From positions 9,631,653 to 9,695,652 of the forward strand of contig CM030856.1 in NCBI GenBank assembly GCA_018105865.1: a stretch of DNA of 64,000 bases, given 5' to 3'. This stretch comes from Metaphire vulgaris (Eukaryota > Annelida > Clitellata > Crassiclitellata > Megascolecidae). The translations under genes and the position numbers were made by a program. Under the pieces are notes generated by a model that saw only the letters and a program-made list of their open reading frames with translations, did no database searches and had not been told where the DNA came from. This document shows positions 46,701-55,482 of this stretch, in pieces (within the stretch, counting starts at the first letter, position 1; each line of letters opens with the position of its first letter).

Positions 46701-47549
46701 TTTATTCGTGTTAGGACATGTTAATGGAGTTTACTTACATTAAGAATAGTGGTCGTGCACTCGCTGTGTTAGAACAAATCATTATTTAGATTTTAGAAAC
46801 ATGCTATATTTGATAAAATTAGTTATTGGTATAAATTGTAATCGGGTATAAATCTAAAATGCTTTCATAAGCGACTATTTTGGCCTTCTAATGACAGTGC
46901 TTGTTTGTCATTTGCATTCATTCAGACTCTTCTTGTTATTGCCGACTGCCAATTACGAAAATACAAGATCTTAAAGAATGCGGTATGCTTCTGTTCTGAT
47001 ATGATCTATATTGGAAAACGCTTTTAATTACAATGCTTTCGGCACACTGCAGTATACCAAAGGAGGCATAGCCTTCGCAAACCCACTAATAATATACATT
47101 TGTTCCTCTGACCCACAACTATCTACTACTTTAGTTTGACAGTGACGACGATAATGACGACGACGATAATGACGACGACGATCATGACGAAAATGATGAT
47201 GATGATGATGATGACGGTGGTGGTGGTGGTGGTGGTGATGATGGTCATGGTGATAGTAACTGCATGATGATAATGATAGATTGATAGCAATTAATGATGT
47301 CATACCATAATGTAAGATAAAATAGTTGAGATGTAGTACAGGGACTGGTTATAATGTTGTAAATATGCAATTTTAAATTACTTTTTTGGTATTTTACTTT
47401 TCTAGGAAGGGACGTTTTCTCTCGTGACGAGCTTTGATCCAAGCTTCGACTCGGTTCACGATCTTCTGGATCATTATCGAAATAACTGTCTTCCGATGCG
47501 CCAATCAACATTATCGTATGCTTATTCAGAACTTAGGAATCTTCCATAA
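30202..47549 (+). CDS. SH3BP2: SH3BP2 (3BP2)-like adaptor: PH domain, proline-rich linker, SH2 domain
   Basis: Cytoplasmic adaptor expected to link phosphotyrosine signalling (Syk/Src/PLC-gamma/Vav-type partners in vertebrates) to membranes through its PH domain. Exons: 30202-30280, 33035-33145, 33783-33885, 34356-34479, 35798-35847, 36445-36578, 37019-37078, 37227-37262, 37912-37999, 39071-39207, 39516-39617, 41263-41306, 41608-41636, 42247-42295, 43960-44033, 45461-45530, 46926-46982, 47406-47549. Every junction keeps frame; total 1491 nt, 496 residues (human about 561). PH about 36-155 (WDRKFVVIHNGCMYFY, VHYFSASCEEDM, TWLKHIKQEL). Acidic YDYLEP at 206-211. Proline runs at 222-380. SH2 about 393-492, with the phosphotyrosine-binding Arg at about 421 in GVYMLRR. 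Start chosen because an in-frame TAA lies 13 codons upstream (30163-30165). Weak donors, hence least certain: ends of exons 4, 6 and 10. Confidence 0.92.
30530..30850 (-). mobile_element. LINE C-terminal relic with TGTAA-rich tail, intron 1 of SH3BP2-like gene
   Basis: The minus strand encodes RVVDRWKELDEKIVMATSVD, close to the R-V-V-x-x-W-N-x-L-P-E-x-V-V block. A low-complexity TGTAA/CATAA/ATACA tract forms the tail at the low-coordinate end (30540-30650). Confidence 0.55.
31291..31563 (+). mobile_element. Family L element, 5' incomplete
   Basis: TTATTTCTAGGATTTTGAAT, GATGACAAGCAAAAAAAGGT and GGTGTAAAAATATCCCTG match 63685-63852. In intron 1 of the SH3BP2-like gene. Confidence 0.6.
32138..32295. 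mobile_element. Pogo/Tigger-like MITE, decayed
   Basis: CAGTAGTACTTCATTATAAG ... TATTATAGTGAAGTTCTGC; matches 51625-51818 (CATCCAATACGGTAACGCAT). Confidence 0.6.
32371..32496 (+). repeat. GA/CAGA compound repeat, intron 1
   Basis: Alternating GAGA and CAGA/CAGATA units. Confidence 0.9.
32712..33542 (+). repeat. 59-bp direct duplication in introns 1 and 2
   Basis: GGTAGATAATAGATATAAGC and the following 39 bases occur identically at 32712-32770 and 33484-33542. The second copy lies inside the family-K element. Confidence 0.85.
33339..33644 (+). mobile_element. Family K element (GTGGCGTCAATCTC ends), intron 2
   Basis: 306 bp; CAGTGGCGT ... TAATGCCACTG; flanks CAAGCTTG / CTAGCTTG (7 of 8). Arms contain GTGAGGGTCC inverted copies. 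The middle holds a 59-bp segment identical to 32712-32770. Confidence 0.65.
34002..34192. mobile_element. TA-flanked pogo/Tigger-like MITE, intron 3
   Basis: CAGTGGATCGCACTTAATCG ... complement CAGTGAAACCCACTTAATTG, with TA at 34000-34001 and 34193-34194; 191 bp. Inverted ATTAATCGCATAA units inside. Confidence 0.75.
34540..34830 (-). mobile_element. LINE/RTE-like reverse transcriptase C-terminus, intron 4
   Basis: An intact minus-strand stretch with RNEDIRERLGMKETIKDEIR, LRWYGHVNRM and GKRGRGRPRKKWM, diagnostic of RTE/L1-type endonuclease-reverse transcriptase C-termini. It lies just after exon 4 of the SH3BP2-like gene, antisense to it. Confidence 0.7.
35236..35320 (+). repeat. AT and TACA repeats, intron 4
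   Basis: ATAT blocks, then TACATACATACA. Confidence 0.85.
35939..36090 (+). repeat. ATT microsatellite, intron 5
   Basis: ATTT then ATT units, next to a short LINE 3' end. Confidence 0.92.
36085..36200 (-). mobile_element. Short LINE 3' end with ATT tail
   Basis: AAGTCAAGAGCACTTTAACA is the degenerate 3' end of the CR1-like LINEs seen elsewhere, next to the ATT repeat at 35939-36090. Confidence 0.35.
37541..37588 (+). repeat. CT microsatellite, intron 8
   Basis: About 24 CT units. Confidence 0.92.
38763..38931 (-). mobile_element. Family B hAT-like MITE, intron 9
   Basis: CAGGGTTTAATCTAGGCCGT ... GAGTCTAGATTAAACACTG in reverse orientation. Flanks are C-rich and not cleanly duplicated. Confidence 0.75.
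39717..39812 (+). repeat. TAG/AGC repeat, intron 11
   Basis: TAG units decaying into AGC units, 100 bp after exon 11. Confidence 0.9.
39836..40272 (-). mobile_element. LINE 3' portion in intron 11, minus strand
   Basis: The minus-strand frame includes LRDPTCPGYLASLV, LMVPPSSKTVKMGERSFTRG and LFTKNLKTHLSGLSYP, a CR1-like C-terminus. The 3' end is at the low-coordinate side, with TTTATTTATTTATT and GCACAGTAGCAGGG. It abuts a second, oppositely oriented LINE end. Confidence 0.65.
40275..40895 (+). mobile_element. LINE 3' portion with CTTA repeat tail, intron 11
   Basis: The plus-strand frame LHWLKVPERIHFKILCLTYN ... APHLWNDLLSKILR, then a stop. It continues to GCAGCTCTATAGAAATTTCG and nine units of CTTA (40855-40891). 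It is the same family as 17746-17916 but longer. Confidence 0.65.
41664..42089 (+). mobile_element. Family F element, intron 13
   Basis: GGGGCTGTCCATTAATTATG ... ATTAATGGGCAGCCCC, 426 bp, flanked by TAA on both sides (41661-41663, 42090-42092). Best complete single-layer copy. Confidence 0.82.
42511..42654. mobile_element. TA-flanked pogo-like MITE with TTAGGG-type core, intron 14
   Basis: Left ATCGGTTCTTTCCTGTTATC, right complement TACGGTACTTTCCCGTTATC; similarity runs about 30 bp. TA on both sides. The core at 42566-42593 is GTCAGGG followed by GTTAGGG-type repeats. Confidence 0.7.
42870..43080 (+). mobile_element. tRNA-derived SINE, third type, intron 14
   Basis: GTGGTGCAGTGGCTCAGTGG (A box TGGCTCAGTGG) and GTCCAGGATTCAAGCC (B box), followed by an unrelated body. 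Single copy in this window. Confidence 0.5.
43160..43244 (+). repeat. CTT microsatellite, intron 14
   Basis: About 28 TTC units. Confidence 0.95.
43276..43651 (+). mobile_element. Family F element, 5' truncated, intron 14
   Basis: Begins inside the family at GGGGGTTTGAAAAAGTTTGA and ends TTAATGGACAGCCC. Flanked by a CTT repeat before and an ATT repeat after. Confidence 0.7.
43651..43712 (+). repeat. ATT microsatellite, intron 14
   Basis: About 20 ATT units directly after the family-F end. Confidence 0.93.
43770..43900 (-). mobile_element. Possible LINE C-terminal scrap
   Basis: The minus strand reads KSKRRTQNKVYRQPKNAHQT, a basic stretch like the ends of some LINE polyproteins. The adjacent sequence CATGGTTGTTAATGCACATT also occurs reversed at about 25320-25350 beside another ATA repeat, so it belongs to a repeat family. 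Confidence 0.3.
44642..45065 (+). mobile_element. Family C element split by about 250 bp, intron 15
   Basis: CAGTGGCGGTTTCAGG ... GTGGAGCCACCACAG; flanks CTGCAATC / CTGCAATT. Interrupted between about 44720 and 44980 by sequence not seen elsewhere here. Confidence 0.65.
45100..45311 (+). mobile_element. Family E element, intron 15
   Basis: CAGAGGCGAAACTAGAGG ... CTAGCTACGCCTATG; flanks GCTTGAGG / GCTTGAGA. Contains GTGACGACCTTTTTTGCTTG. Confidence 0.75.
45755..46060. mobile_element. Nested repeats in intron 16
   Basis: A GGACGTAGCTAGGCATGGG ... CTGGCTACATCCC unit (about 45778-45935) sits inside the repeat family also seen at 12925-13075. Confidence 0.45.
46466..46555. mobile_element. 90-bp hAT-like mini-element, intron 16
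   Basis: CAGTGGCGGTTCTACTG ... CTCTAGAACCGCCACTG; flanks AAAAATAG / AAAGATAG. Confidence 0.75.
47140..47240 (+). repeat. GAC/GAT/GGT trinucleotide repeat, intron 17
   Basis: Mixed units; the long His-rich reading frame on the other strand is an artefact of this repeat. Confidence 0.85.
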
Positions 47550-47934
47550 TCAGGTTTCAAAAGTCGGTCGCTATGTGGTGCTATGCAATCCAGACAAATT
47601 TCTTGACGTACAGAATCCGAACAAAGTGACGAATGTGCATATCTATCCACAACTATCTGCGTTTCCTGTATCTCATTTAGGGGTGAATCAAGTTGATGTC
47701 GGTTTCCCTGGCTTCAACGTTTTCAACTGATGACTGAATGTTCATGGGCTAAAATGTAAAGCCCTTGAAATTAATCGAAACCCACTCTGGGTACTCGGAT
47801 TTTCTGTAAGGATTTGCTCCGTCGACCTTTGGCTATCCACAGCCACGAGGTTTTGCCCAAGAAAAGCAAGCTATCGATTACCCGGTACTAAGATGTGCAT
47901 CATTATCAGAACCAAGTTGAAAGAGGACTTAACT
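47550..47934 (+). other. Probable 3' UTR and downstream flank of the SH3BP2-like gene
   Basis: No long frame matching a known protein family follows the stop. The stretch is largely unique and non-repetitive until a reverse SINE at 47935. No AATAAA was seen in it, so the polyadenylation site is not located. Confidence 0.45.
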
Positions 47935-48066
47935 TAGCATGATTTAGAGTGGCTTAGGAGGCATTACTGCCTGTGTGAAAGCCACTAGGGGCGCTAACAA
48001 GGCTTGAACCCACTCCGTCAGCCTGACGCTCCAGCACGTAACCCACTCTGCCATCTTCCGCCCCCA
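47935..48066 (-). mobile_element. tRNA-derived SINE (family G), copy 2
   Basis: Reverse of 3664-3812: TGATTTAGAGTGGCTTAGGA, GCTTGAACCCACTCCGTCAG, GTAACCCACTCTGCCATCTT. Confidence 0.7.
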
Positions 48067-48157
48067 CTTCCTAATGCTAAGGCCAATAAGACCTTTTCAC
48101 TGTTTTGAAGCTTTCAAGAAGCATTTAGTTTGGTAATTACAGTCGTTTGTGATAGGA

Positions 48158-48161
<4 letters not shown>

Positions 48162-48211
<50 letters not shown>
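48162..48211 (+). repeat. AG microsatellite
   Basis: About 25 AG units, 100 bp after SINE copy 2. Confidence 0.92.
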
Positions 48212-48215
<4 letters not shown>

Positions 48216-48608
48216 GAGATGTGTGAAGCTAGTCTGGAGGAATAGAAGATGTTGCTTAGCAATATTGTATATATAATATAAAGCCAGTGCTTTTTTCAGT
48301 GGGAAGGCACAGGAATGGCATTCTCATGCCTTTTTTGCCAGATTCTCATAAATTCATATGCAATAGTGGGTGTTTTACTTAACTTACATGCTCGGTATTT
48401 TTATCAGTTGCAAATGATCACTTGATGAGCAAAATACATCACCACTTTTTGACACTTGATGAGCCCAAAATTTTTTTAAAAAATCGTAATCACTAAAAGT
48501 CTTTAAATATTTTGGAACTATTTATGGGTCCATAATAATTTCTCTCAACGGCCCTGGAAATGCATTCACAAACATTTTTTTCCTAGAAAAAGCACTGTTT
48601 ACAGCACA

Positions 48609-48617
<9 letters not shown>

Positions 48618-48680
<63 letters not shown>
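48618..48680 (+). repeat. TA microsatellite
   Basis: TA units with a TTTA interruption; a second ATAT/GTGT run lies at 48830-48855. Confidence 0.9.
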
Positions 48681-49276
48681 TGCCCTCAGTACTTAGTTCC
48701 TGAAGGACTTATGAAAAAAGTGCCTGGAGACGTTAAGAAATTGTGTGATTAACTGTCGTCTGATTCGAGGTCTGGAAAAATTCCTCAAAAAGCAATAGCG
48801 TTGAGTCACTGCAAAATGGCTGACAATCATATATATATATGTGTGTGTGTGTGTATTTGTGTGTTATGAATGCTTTCTTAGTCTATAACTTTATGACTTT
48901 TAGTCATTGAAAGGTGTCAAGAATTTCGATCTTTGAGAGTTTTTGTCCTCAGGTCCTTACTTGTATTACTTTTGCATTAGTCATTGTTAGACATTTTGTG
49001 AGATTGAATAAGATGATATTTATATGAGCATTGTAGAGGATAGCGTCTAATCATATGTTGATTGGTGTGACAGTGGGAAAATGCTATTGCACTGTTGTTT
49101 GAAATATTAATCAAATCATTTGAACAATTAATTAGAACAACTCAGTTTTTTTCTATGTTATTTGGAACAGATCGCAAATGGAATATTTATTATTTGATTT
49201 CAATTAGGTTCTTTACTGGTCACACGTCCTGAAGAATGGAATGTATTTGGAAGAAATTTTTTATCAGCTTGATGGC

Positions 49277-49277
<1 letters not shown>

Positions 49278-49312
<35 letters not shown>

Positions 49313-49330
49313 TAATAATAATAATAATAA
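49278..49330 (+). repeat. ATA microsatellite
   Basis: ATA units with one AAT shift. Confidence 0.9.
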
Positions 49331-49508
49331 CTTGTGATCTCTGGATCTCAGATCTCTCCTCAATAAGAAATCAAACCACAGACAAGTACTCAATGAGAAA
49401 CTTCCGTGTTGAAGAATACGAGATGGCTTATATGGTGTCGATCAGAGCTCCTCTATCATGGGCTGTATCGTCTCACATACCTTAGACTTAACCACACACA
49501 CACACATT

Positions 49509-49688
49509 GGCATAGCCATGATGGCTCGGCTATTTGATGTGGCTTGGTCGTGGGATTTGTGCAAAACTGTAAAAGTTCAAAGCACTGGAGCTTGAGACGA
49601 CAACGTTTTTCTTATCGTCAAGACTTTTTCATCTGAAAATGTCTATGTCTATGTGCCCCCTATTCTAGAATCATCACTATGCCACTGC
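49509..49688 (+). mobile_element. Family J relative
   Basis: CATTGGCATAGCCATGATGG ... ATCATCACTATGCCACTGC; inner GGTCGTGGGATTTGTGCAAA matches 8490-8515. Confidence 0.5.
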
Positions 49689-50439
49689 ACACACACACAC
49701 ACCCATATGTACAGTATTGTTTTTTTCTCTTCACACGAAAAATGTCGATTAGTGCAACTGCAGTTCAATTAAAGTTGCTGTGGTTGGAAATCTATGGGAT
49801 AACCTAATCATTTCCTATATGCATTGGTTGGGCCTTTTTCAAGCATAGGCATCTCATCTGCATAAAATTCACCAACCTATACATAGGCTACAGACAGGTA
49901 TGATGAAAGATAATTGTCATGTTCTGCAATAAAATAGCTATAAAGATGGAAGTGAAAATGTTTTGTGAAAGTTTCATTTTGCTCTGTAAATTTGATTTCA
50001 ATAAGAACCACAAGCATATATATATTGTTTCTTATATATAATATATATAAAAGGCTATATATCCCACTATCAAATCCTGGATATATATAAATCTAATATT
50101 TATATTACAGAGCAAAGTGAAAATTTCACAAAATATTTTCGCTTCCATCTGAATAGTTATTGTAAAACATGCATACAATCTTTCATCATACCTGTCTGTA
50201 GGCATGTACAGGTTGGCACAGATATTTCTTGCCACTAATTTGAAAACAAATTCTTCAGTGATGGGCATTAGTTAACTAAAATAGTTATAACTATCAGTTT
50301 AACTGGAAAAAAATTGTTTCTTAGTGCAATAGTTGTGGACAACTAAAAGTTTAACTACTTTTTTGCCAACAGCTTGGACTGAAACATGAAAATGCTGTCT
50401 TGCTGACATTGTTGTTGACAGTTGAAACCACAACCATCC

Positions 50440-50680
50440 CACATTAGTCAAAGTTCCTGGATGACTGGGGATGCATCCTCCACCAGCCACCAAAAATGCA
50501 TTCTTGAGATAAAAAAAAATTTTTGTAATTTCTTGGTACATTTTTGGTACAATCAAAACTACAGTTACAGAGCAAAGTAAAATCGCTTTTATGAAAATTT
50601 CAACAAATTTTATAAATCAAATCTACAGATTTCATCTAAACTGTTTGCATATCATTTACAATTGTAAAACATGACAATTC
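50440..50680. mobile_element. Family I fragment
   Basis: GATGACTGGGGATGCATCCT, CCACCAAAAATGCATTCTTG and AAATCTACAGATTTCATCTA match parts of 1712-2107. Confidence 0.5.
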
Positions 50681-50915
50681 TTTCATCATAAGCCGTTATA
50701 GATTACTTCTTTTTGTTACATTGAAAGGCATCGAATAATACAAAATTTACAAAAAAGTTGCAAAATTGGTTTAACTACCTTAAAAAGTTTATTTAAACTT
50801 TTTGGGAAAATTTTAACTTAGTTAAAATAATAGTTTAACCAAAATTTGAAAAAATAAAGTTTAGTTTAACTACCAATGCTCACTCTGTAAAAAGCCATGA
50901 AAACATCCAGGTAGG

Positions 50916-51350
50916 CCCGTCGGAACGAATTTTTAGCAGAGGGTGCATTTCAGGGGCGTATAGCTAGGGTATCTGACGCCCGTTGACAACATATTGAGGG
51001 TCAGGGAGAAAAGGTTATCGCTTCTCAACTTCAAGAAAAATCTAACAAACAAAATAGGTGTCATCATTTATCATCTTTTCATATAAAAAACCCGACAAGC
51101 AAAAAAGGTCATCTTCCAGGGTTGCCCCCTAAGACTTTCCAGGAGTGCACCTCCACCACGTGCAGTGATACACAGCATGTGCAGCGATAAAATGCAATTT
51201 TCTGTGCTTTGTGCAGTGATACATTTTCCGGACGACCTTTTATTGCTGTTTTTTTGCGCGGATGTTCACACATTTTCTGAGTTTGGTGCAGTGATAAATT
51301 TTCTTTGAACAGGCCCTGACCTGCATGCACTCCCACTTCCGACGGGACTG
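50916..51350. mobile_element. Family Q element with nested fragments
   Basis: Inverted ends GGCCCGTCGGAACGAA / TTCCGACGGGACTG. The interior has a GGGGCGTATAGCTAGGGTAT piece, the shared motif GACAAGCAAAAAAGGTCATC and GTGCAGTGATAC repeats. A relative lies at 54923-55145. Confidence 0.5.
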
Positions 51351-51624
51351 CATTTAGATGAAACGCATTATTCTACAGTTCAAAACACAGTGTACAGTGC
51401 AATGGCGCTGGCGTCCAACAGCACACGGACACTGTCACTGATAGAGATCTAATTTACCGTTGAGACTCTTTATACAGACGAATCTAAGCTTGCAGCGGTT
51501 GACATGACAAACGAACACAGGATTAATCTGTTGCGGGAACGAACGCATATTTTGCAATGCGGTATTGTGCTATTAGATGGCATTCCTGATGACAGTGAAA
51601 AGCAAAACAGATGATGCTTACAGA

Positions 51625-51818
51625 CAGTAGAACTTCGTTATAACGTACTTAATGGATCTGTACAATTTAGTACGCTATAGCCGAGGTATACGTTACAGGT
51701 ATATATTCAATGTCATCCAATACAGTAGCGCATCACACGGGTCACGGGACCGTACAGTGTTGTACACTATATAACGAGTATGCGCTATAACCGAGTCTTT
51801 TATAACGAAGTTCTACTG
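51625..51818. mobile_element. Pogo/Tigger-like MITE
   Basis: 194 bp; CAGTAGAACTTCGTTATAAC ... complement identical end, TA after the right end. Better preserved than 32138-32295. Confidence 0.7.
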
Positions 51819-51941
51819 TACATGACCTACTTGTCTTCCGACATGTCGATCCCACATCTAAGAGTGTGCCACTGTTCCAAAATATACGCGGATTCGTATC
51901 ACATCCGATCAGCACGAATATTTTCGCAATAATAATAACTT

Positions 51942-52075
51942 AGCATGATTTAAAGTGGCTTAGAAGGCATTACTGCCTGTGTGAAAGCCACTAGGGGCAC
52001 TGACGGGGATTGAACCCGCTCCGTCAGCCTGACGCTCCAGCACGTAACCCACTCTGCCTGCCATCTTCCGCCCCA
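51942..52075 (-). mobile_element. tRNA-derived SINE (family G), copy 3
   Basis: Reverse copy with GATTGAACCCGCTCCGTCAG and GTAACCCACTCTGCC; sits about 120 bp from the CACTGGTCTAC element. Confidence 0.7.
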
Positions 52076-52197
52076 ATAATTCAGAGGTTTTCCACAAAGA
52101 GTTGTATCAGACACGCCTGCGCAATGTTGAGTAGCATACAGCAGAAAGATGCTCTGTACACGTCCTCCTTGCCTCTTGGTCGTGCCATCGTCGATAA

Positions 52198-53987
52198 CAC
52201 TGGTCTACATTTTTAAAAAAATTTTCTGCTGACCTAAGTATTTTTGCTGATTTTACCCAATTGAGAGGTGCTGATTCCAGATATGAAGTCAAAAATTATG
52301 CAATACGTCAAATTTTTTCGCAAATGAGGAATGCTTAATTAAAGGTGTTAAAGTCAAACATAAGGGAAAATAGGAAATTCTGAAGAACCGATAACTCGTA
52401 ATATTTTTTATTCAGCCAAAAAATGAGTCTGTCTTCTAACCAAGAGAGCAATAAGAGCAATAGCTAGTTGCTTAAATTTAAGTTTTGAGAAAGGAATCTT
52501 CTTTTTGGATGCTCCGGTATAGTTATGGTCACAGTTGTCACGCTGTAAACACCAGCAGTAGTCTGCCATAATGTTTGAGTTCCATCTGCCTTGATATCTA
52601 CGTTCCATGGTCTTGATGGAAGCATTCTCCTTGTTCTTCACTCATAGCTTCAAGATTTGAAGTTCAGGTAGCTATGAAGGAAATGCAACTTGACACTCAT
52701 GTTTGCTCCCAGTCTTCGAAAAGCAATCTTCGAATTTTGAATTGAAAGGTCATAATTCTCGACTCTTAAGTTGCCAAAGTCAGTAATCAGGTCGTAAAAA
52801 GCATCTTGTCTACAACTATAACATCCCATTGATTCAATAAGTCCTTTGATGTTGATGCATCCTCCATATGGAAATATTTCAAAAGACCATTCTCTCTGCC
52901 ATGATACATAAGTGTGGTACCTGGAGCCAACACTGAACAGGTTCTTTTCCGTCAGTCTTGACCCCAGTAACTCTGCTGACGACTTCGGCAGATCTAGATC
53001 TCGTACAAGGTCATTCAACTCAGCTTGGTTGAATGTTTGGTGCATTCCAGCGTCAACTTCTGATGCCACGGAATCTTCACAACAATCAACACAACATTCA
53101 TCGTCGTCAGAAACTCTCAAAGTAGTACAGGTAGGTACAGGAACTTCGTCACAGTGAGCAACCGGTCTCAGAGCAGAGGGGAGATTTGGGTACTGGATGG
53201 AAGATTTTCTTTGTGGACATGCCTGAAATATTTACCAGGCAGAAGTAGCAGTCATCAACATGGTTTCGAGGCTCTCGCCACACCATTGGATTGCATTGGA
53301 ACTCCAAAGCTAAGACTTTTTCTCTGACCTTTAGTCTTTTTCTCTGACCTTTAGTCAAATTATGAACTGTCTGAGGCTTTCAACACATGCCCTGCACACT
53401 TTATGTGGTGCCCAAGGTTTTCCTGGTGACCCAATTTACTGTTGCCATTACAAGCTTTATGCACAAATTCAGACACATCCCTTCTTTTTTTAGGTATTGT
53501 AAAACAACCACAAATGTAGCAAAATTTGTCAGGATCATTCCTGCACTGCCCACAAAGTGTTCGAGTGCTGGGTGAATATTCCACAGAAAGCTATTTAGAA
53601 GAGTTAAATTTGCTGCGACTTGTAAGCCACATGAACGACTGAATGCTGACGTCGGTTTCACGCTGCTTATATAGGCCTATGTCCATAAAATGCTGACATC
53701 TGCAGTTTAAAACTGCCTATTAAACTGTTGTGTTATTAAATAGTTATGTCCACTGCATATTAAGCATATCTTTTTGCACATCCTTATCTTTTTGCATATT
53801 CAATATAGCTAAAGAATTATAATACATAATGCTACATTATTACTGTAAACAGTAAATCAGTAAACAGCGTTTTGCGGAAAAACTGGACGTGATAGGAGAA
53901 AATGGGTGTGATTTTTGGATTCAGCACACCAAAATACATAAAGATCACATGTTGTCTTCAAGTCAGCAAAATTGACGTAGACCAGTG
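52198..53987 (-). mobile_element. 1.79-kb DNA element with CACTGGTCTAC inverted ends and broken cysteine-rich ORF
   Basis: Ends are inverted: CACTGGTCTACATTT at 52198 and the complement of CACTGGTCTACGTCA at 53987. Subterminal similarity continues on both sides (TTTTCTGCTGAC / ATTTTGCTGAC, then GTGCTGATTCCA / GTGCTGAATCCA). The flanks are TAA on both sides (52195-52197 and 53988-53990), a likely 3-bp target duplication. Inside, on the minus strand, lie fragments of one protein separated by frameshifts. It looks like an internally deleted copy of a DNA transposon. TAA would suit a TWA-type (PIF/Harbinger) duplication, but the encoded protein is not one I can assign to that superfamily. Confidence 0.7.
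52408..53600 (-). pseudogene. Degraded multicopy transposon-associated protein with paired-cysteine motifs
   Basis: Pieces in order on the minus strand: TLCGQCRNDPDKFCYICGCF (two Cys pairs), then PMVWREPRNHVDDCYFCL, then NQAELNDLVRDLDLPKSSAE and a region ending GLIESMG. After an apparent internal deletion come NMSVKLHFLHSYL and finally MERRYQGRWNSNIMADYCW. I recognise this order from a high-copy, usually unnamed protein in many invertebrate genomes; that is recall, not a search. The normal middle part is missing between about 52800 and 52880. Frameshifts occur near 53310-53350 (a tandem repeat of about 20 bp) and near 53150. No intact frame remains. Confidence 0.65.
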
Positions 53988-54205
53988 TAATTAATCAAAT
54001 AAATATTATAATTGCTGGACATTATAAGAGGTTTAGTAGGATTTCTCCTGTGCTAAAATGCGTGATGCCATGGTTTACACGTCGGTCCTTCCTTCCTCCA
54101 AGAGAAGAACACATAATTTCATAACCATTGTATCATTTTAAAAACTTATATAAATCTAAAGTAAATCGTGGTAGCAAGTTTTACTGTTAAAATTCACCCC
54201 TTGCA

Positions 54206-54370
54206 CAGTGTTTATTCTAGGCCTTCTCTGGGGGGATTTCCTCCCCAAAGTTTTAAAATCCCCCCAATTTTGTATATGTTGGCTGGGGATGGAAATCCCC
54301 CAAGTGTGAAGACTCAGACCTTGTCCCCCCAAACATTTCAAAATCCCCCAATGGCTAGAATAAACACTGC
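54206..54370 (+). mobile_element. Family A hAT-like MITE
   Basis: CAGTGTTTATTCTAGGCCTT ... GGCTAGAATAAACACTG. Flanks not cleanly duplicated. Confidence 0.72.
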
Positions 54371-54922
54371 CTCTGAACCCCCTGGCTACGCCCATGACCC
54401 CTAGAGGTACGGGAGCTGCTGCCAGTAGTACGAGAGAAAAGAATTTTTAAAAATGCTAAGAAAAACGAACAAATAATGATAGAAAGGCAGGTGCTATCAC
54501 AAACTGTAAATGTCTCTTCTTTCGGTGGACAGAAAGAAAGTGAACGTGACAAAAATGGCTTAGACGCATGTAGCACTGGTTGGCAATCATCAAATAATAT
54601 TATAAAAATAATTCTGCACTTCCATAACACCAGTTCTAATACCCAAGGGTATCAATCGATGGTACTTCAAATCCATCCGCAAAGGGCCAGGTCATTCCAG
54701 AGATCAGTCAAAGGGAAAGAGTAAGCCCATATTAAAACCGGCCATCGTATTAAAAAGGCATGAGGACTAAGAAAGATCGTTGCCAATGTTCGCTATGTCA
54801 ACCTATAAAACTATAAAATAAACAAAGAAACGCCAAAAACTATGAGTGAGCGGGGCTACGGCAACGGGGGAGGAGGGGGCAATGTATGTGCCTAGGGCAG
54901 AGGCTGGTTGGTTAATGCACGC

Positions 54923-55145
54923 GCAGTGGCGTAGGAACGAATTTTCGTCAGGTGGTGCAGATTTTCTCCAGGTAAAAGTTTTCTTTTTCAAATCTTTGAC
55001 AAGCAAAAAGGTCATCTGCACACTTTTAAAGTCTACAGAGGGCACAGACCATCTTCTTTCCAAGGAGTGCACTGCACCCCCTACATTTTTCCAGGGAGTG
55101 CAGCTGCACCCCCTGCGCCCCCACTTCGTACGGACGGGCCTGTGC
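54923..55145. mobile_element. Family Q relative
   Basis: GCAGTGGCGTAGGAACGAAT ... CACTTCGTACGGACGGGCC; contains TTTGACAAGCAAAAAGGTCA. Confidence 0.5.
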
Positions 55146-55399
55146 ACGTGCACCAAGTTGTTCAAACAATAAAGAAATGGTAGCCAGCATTTTTAGGAAT
55201 ATGGACGGCACATCGAAAATGTTTCCAGTTTTTAACTGAAAAAATCATCTACGAGCAGAAAAACGTTGCCAGGTCAAATAAAGCCTTTTGCATTTTTTAT
55301 TTATTAAAATTTGCAATTGATATAGCATATGCCCATACTCGACCTCTCATTTGGATGCCCCCATCTGGTGTATGCCCGGGGCCATCGCCCCTTCCTCTG

Positions 55400-55482
55400 C
55401 ACGCCACTGGCCTAGGGGGTACGCGCGAAGTTCAAATTTTGCTAGGGGGTACAATTTTTTAAAAGGTTGAGAACCGCTGGCC
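55400..55482. mobile_element. Short repeat with GAGAACCGCTGG end
   Basis: CTGGCCTAGGGGGTACG ... GGTTGAGAACCGCTGGCC, the type of end seen in many hAT-like MITEs. A similar scrap, TTGAGAACCGCTG, is at about 20231. Confidence 0.4.

Larger units (their letters stand above)
43960..47549 (+). other. SH2-domain-coding exons and stop of the SH3BP2-like gene
   Basis: Exons 15-18. The FLVRES-equivalent strand is GVYMLRRCTDG, with the invariant Arg about residue 421. It is followed by TLLVIADCQLRKYKIL, then SLVTSFDPSFDSVHDLLDHY and NNCLPMRQSTLSYAYS. The C-terminus ends 12 residues later, at TAA 47547-47549. This matches the position of the SH2 domain at the extreme C-terminus of vertebrate 3BP2. Confidence 0.9.

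Noticed and set aside
47028..47303. His-rich minus-strand frame
   Set aside because: GAT/GGT repeat in intron 17 of the SH3BP2-like gene, antisense.
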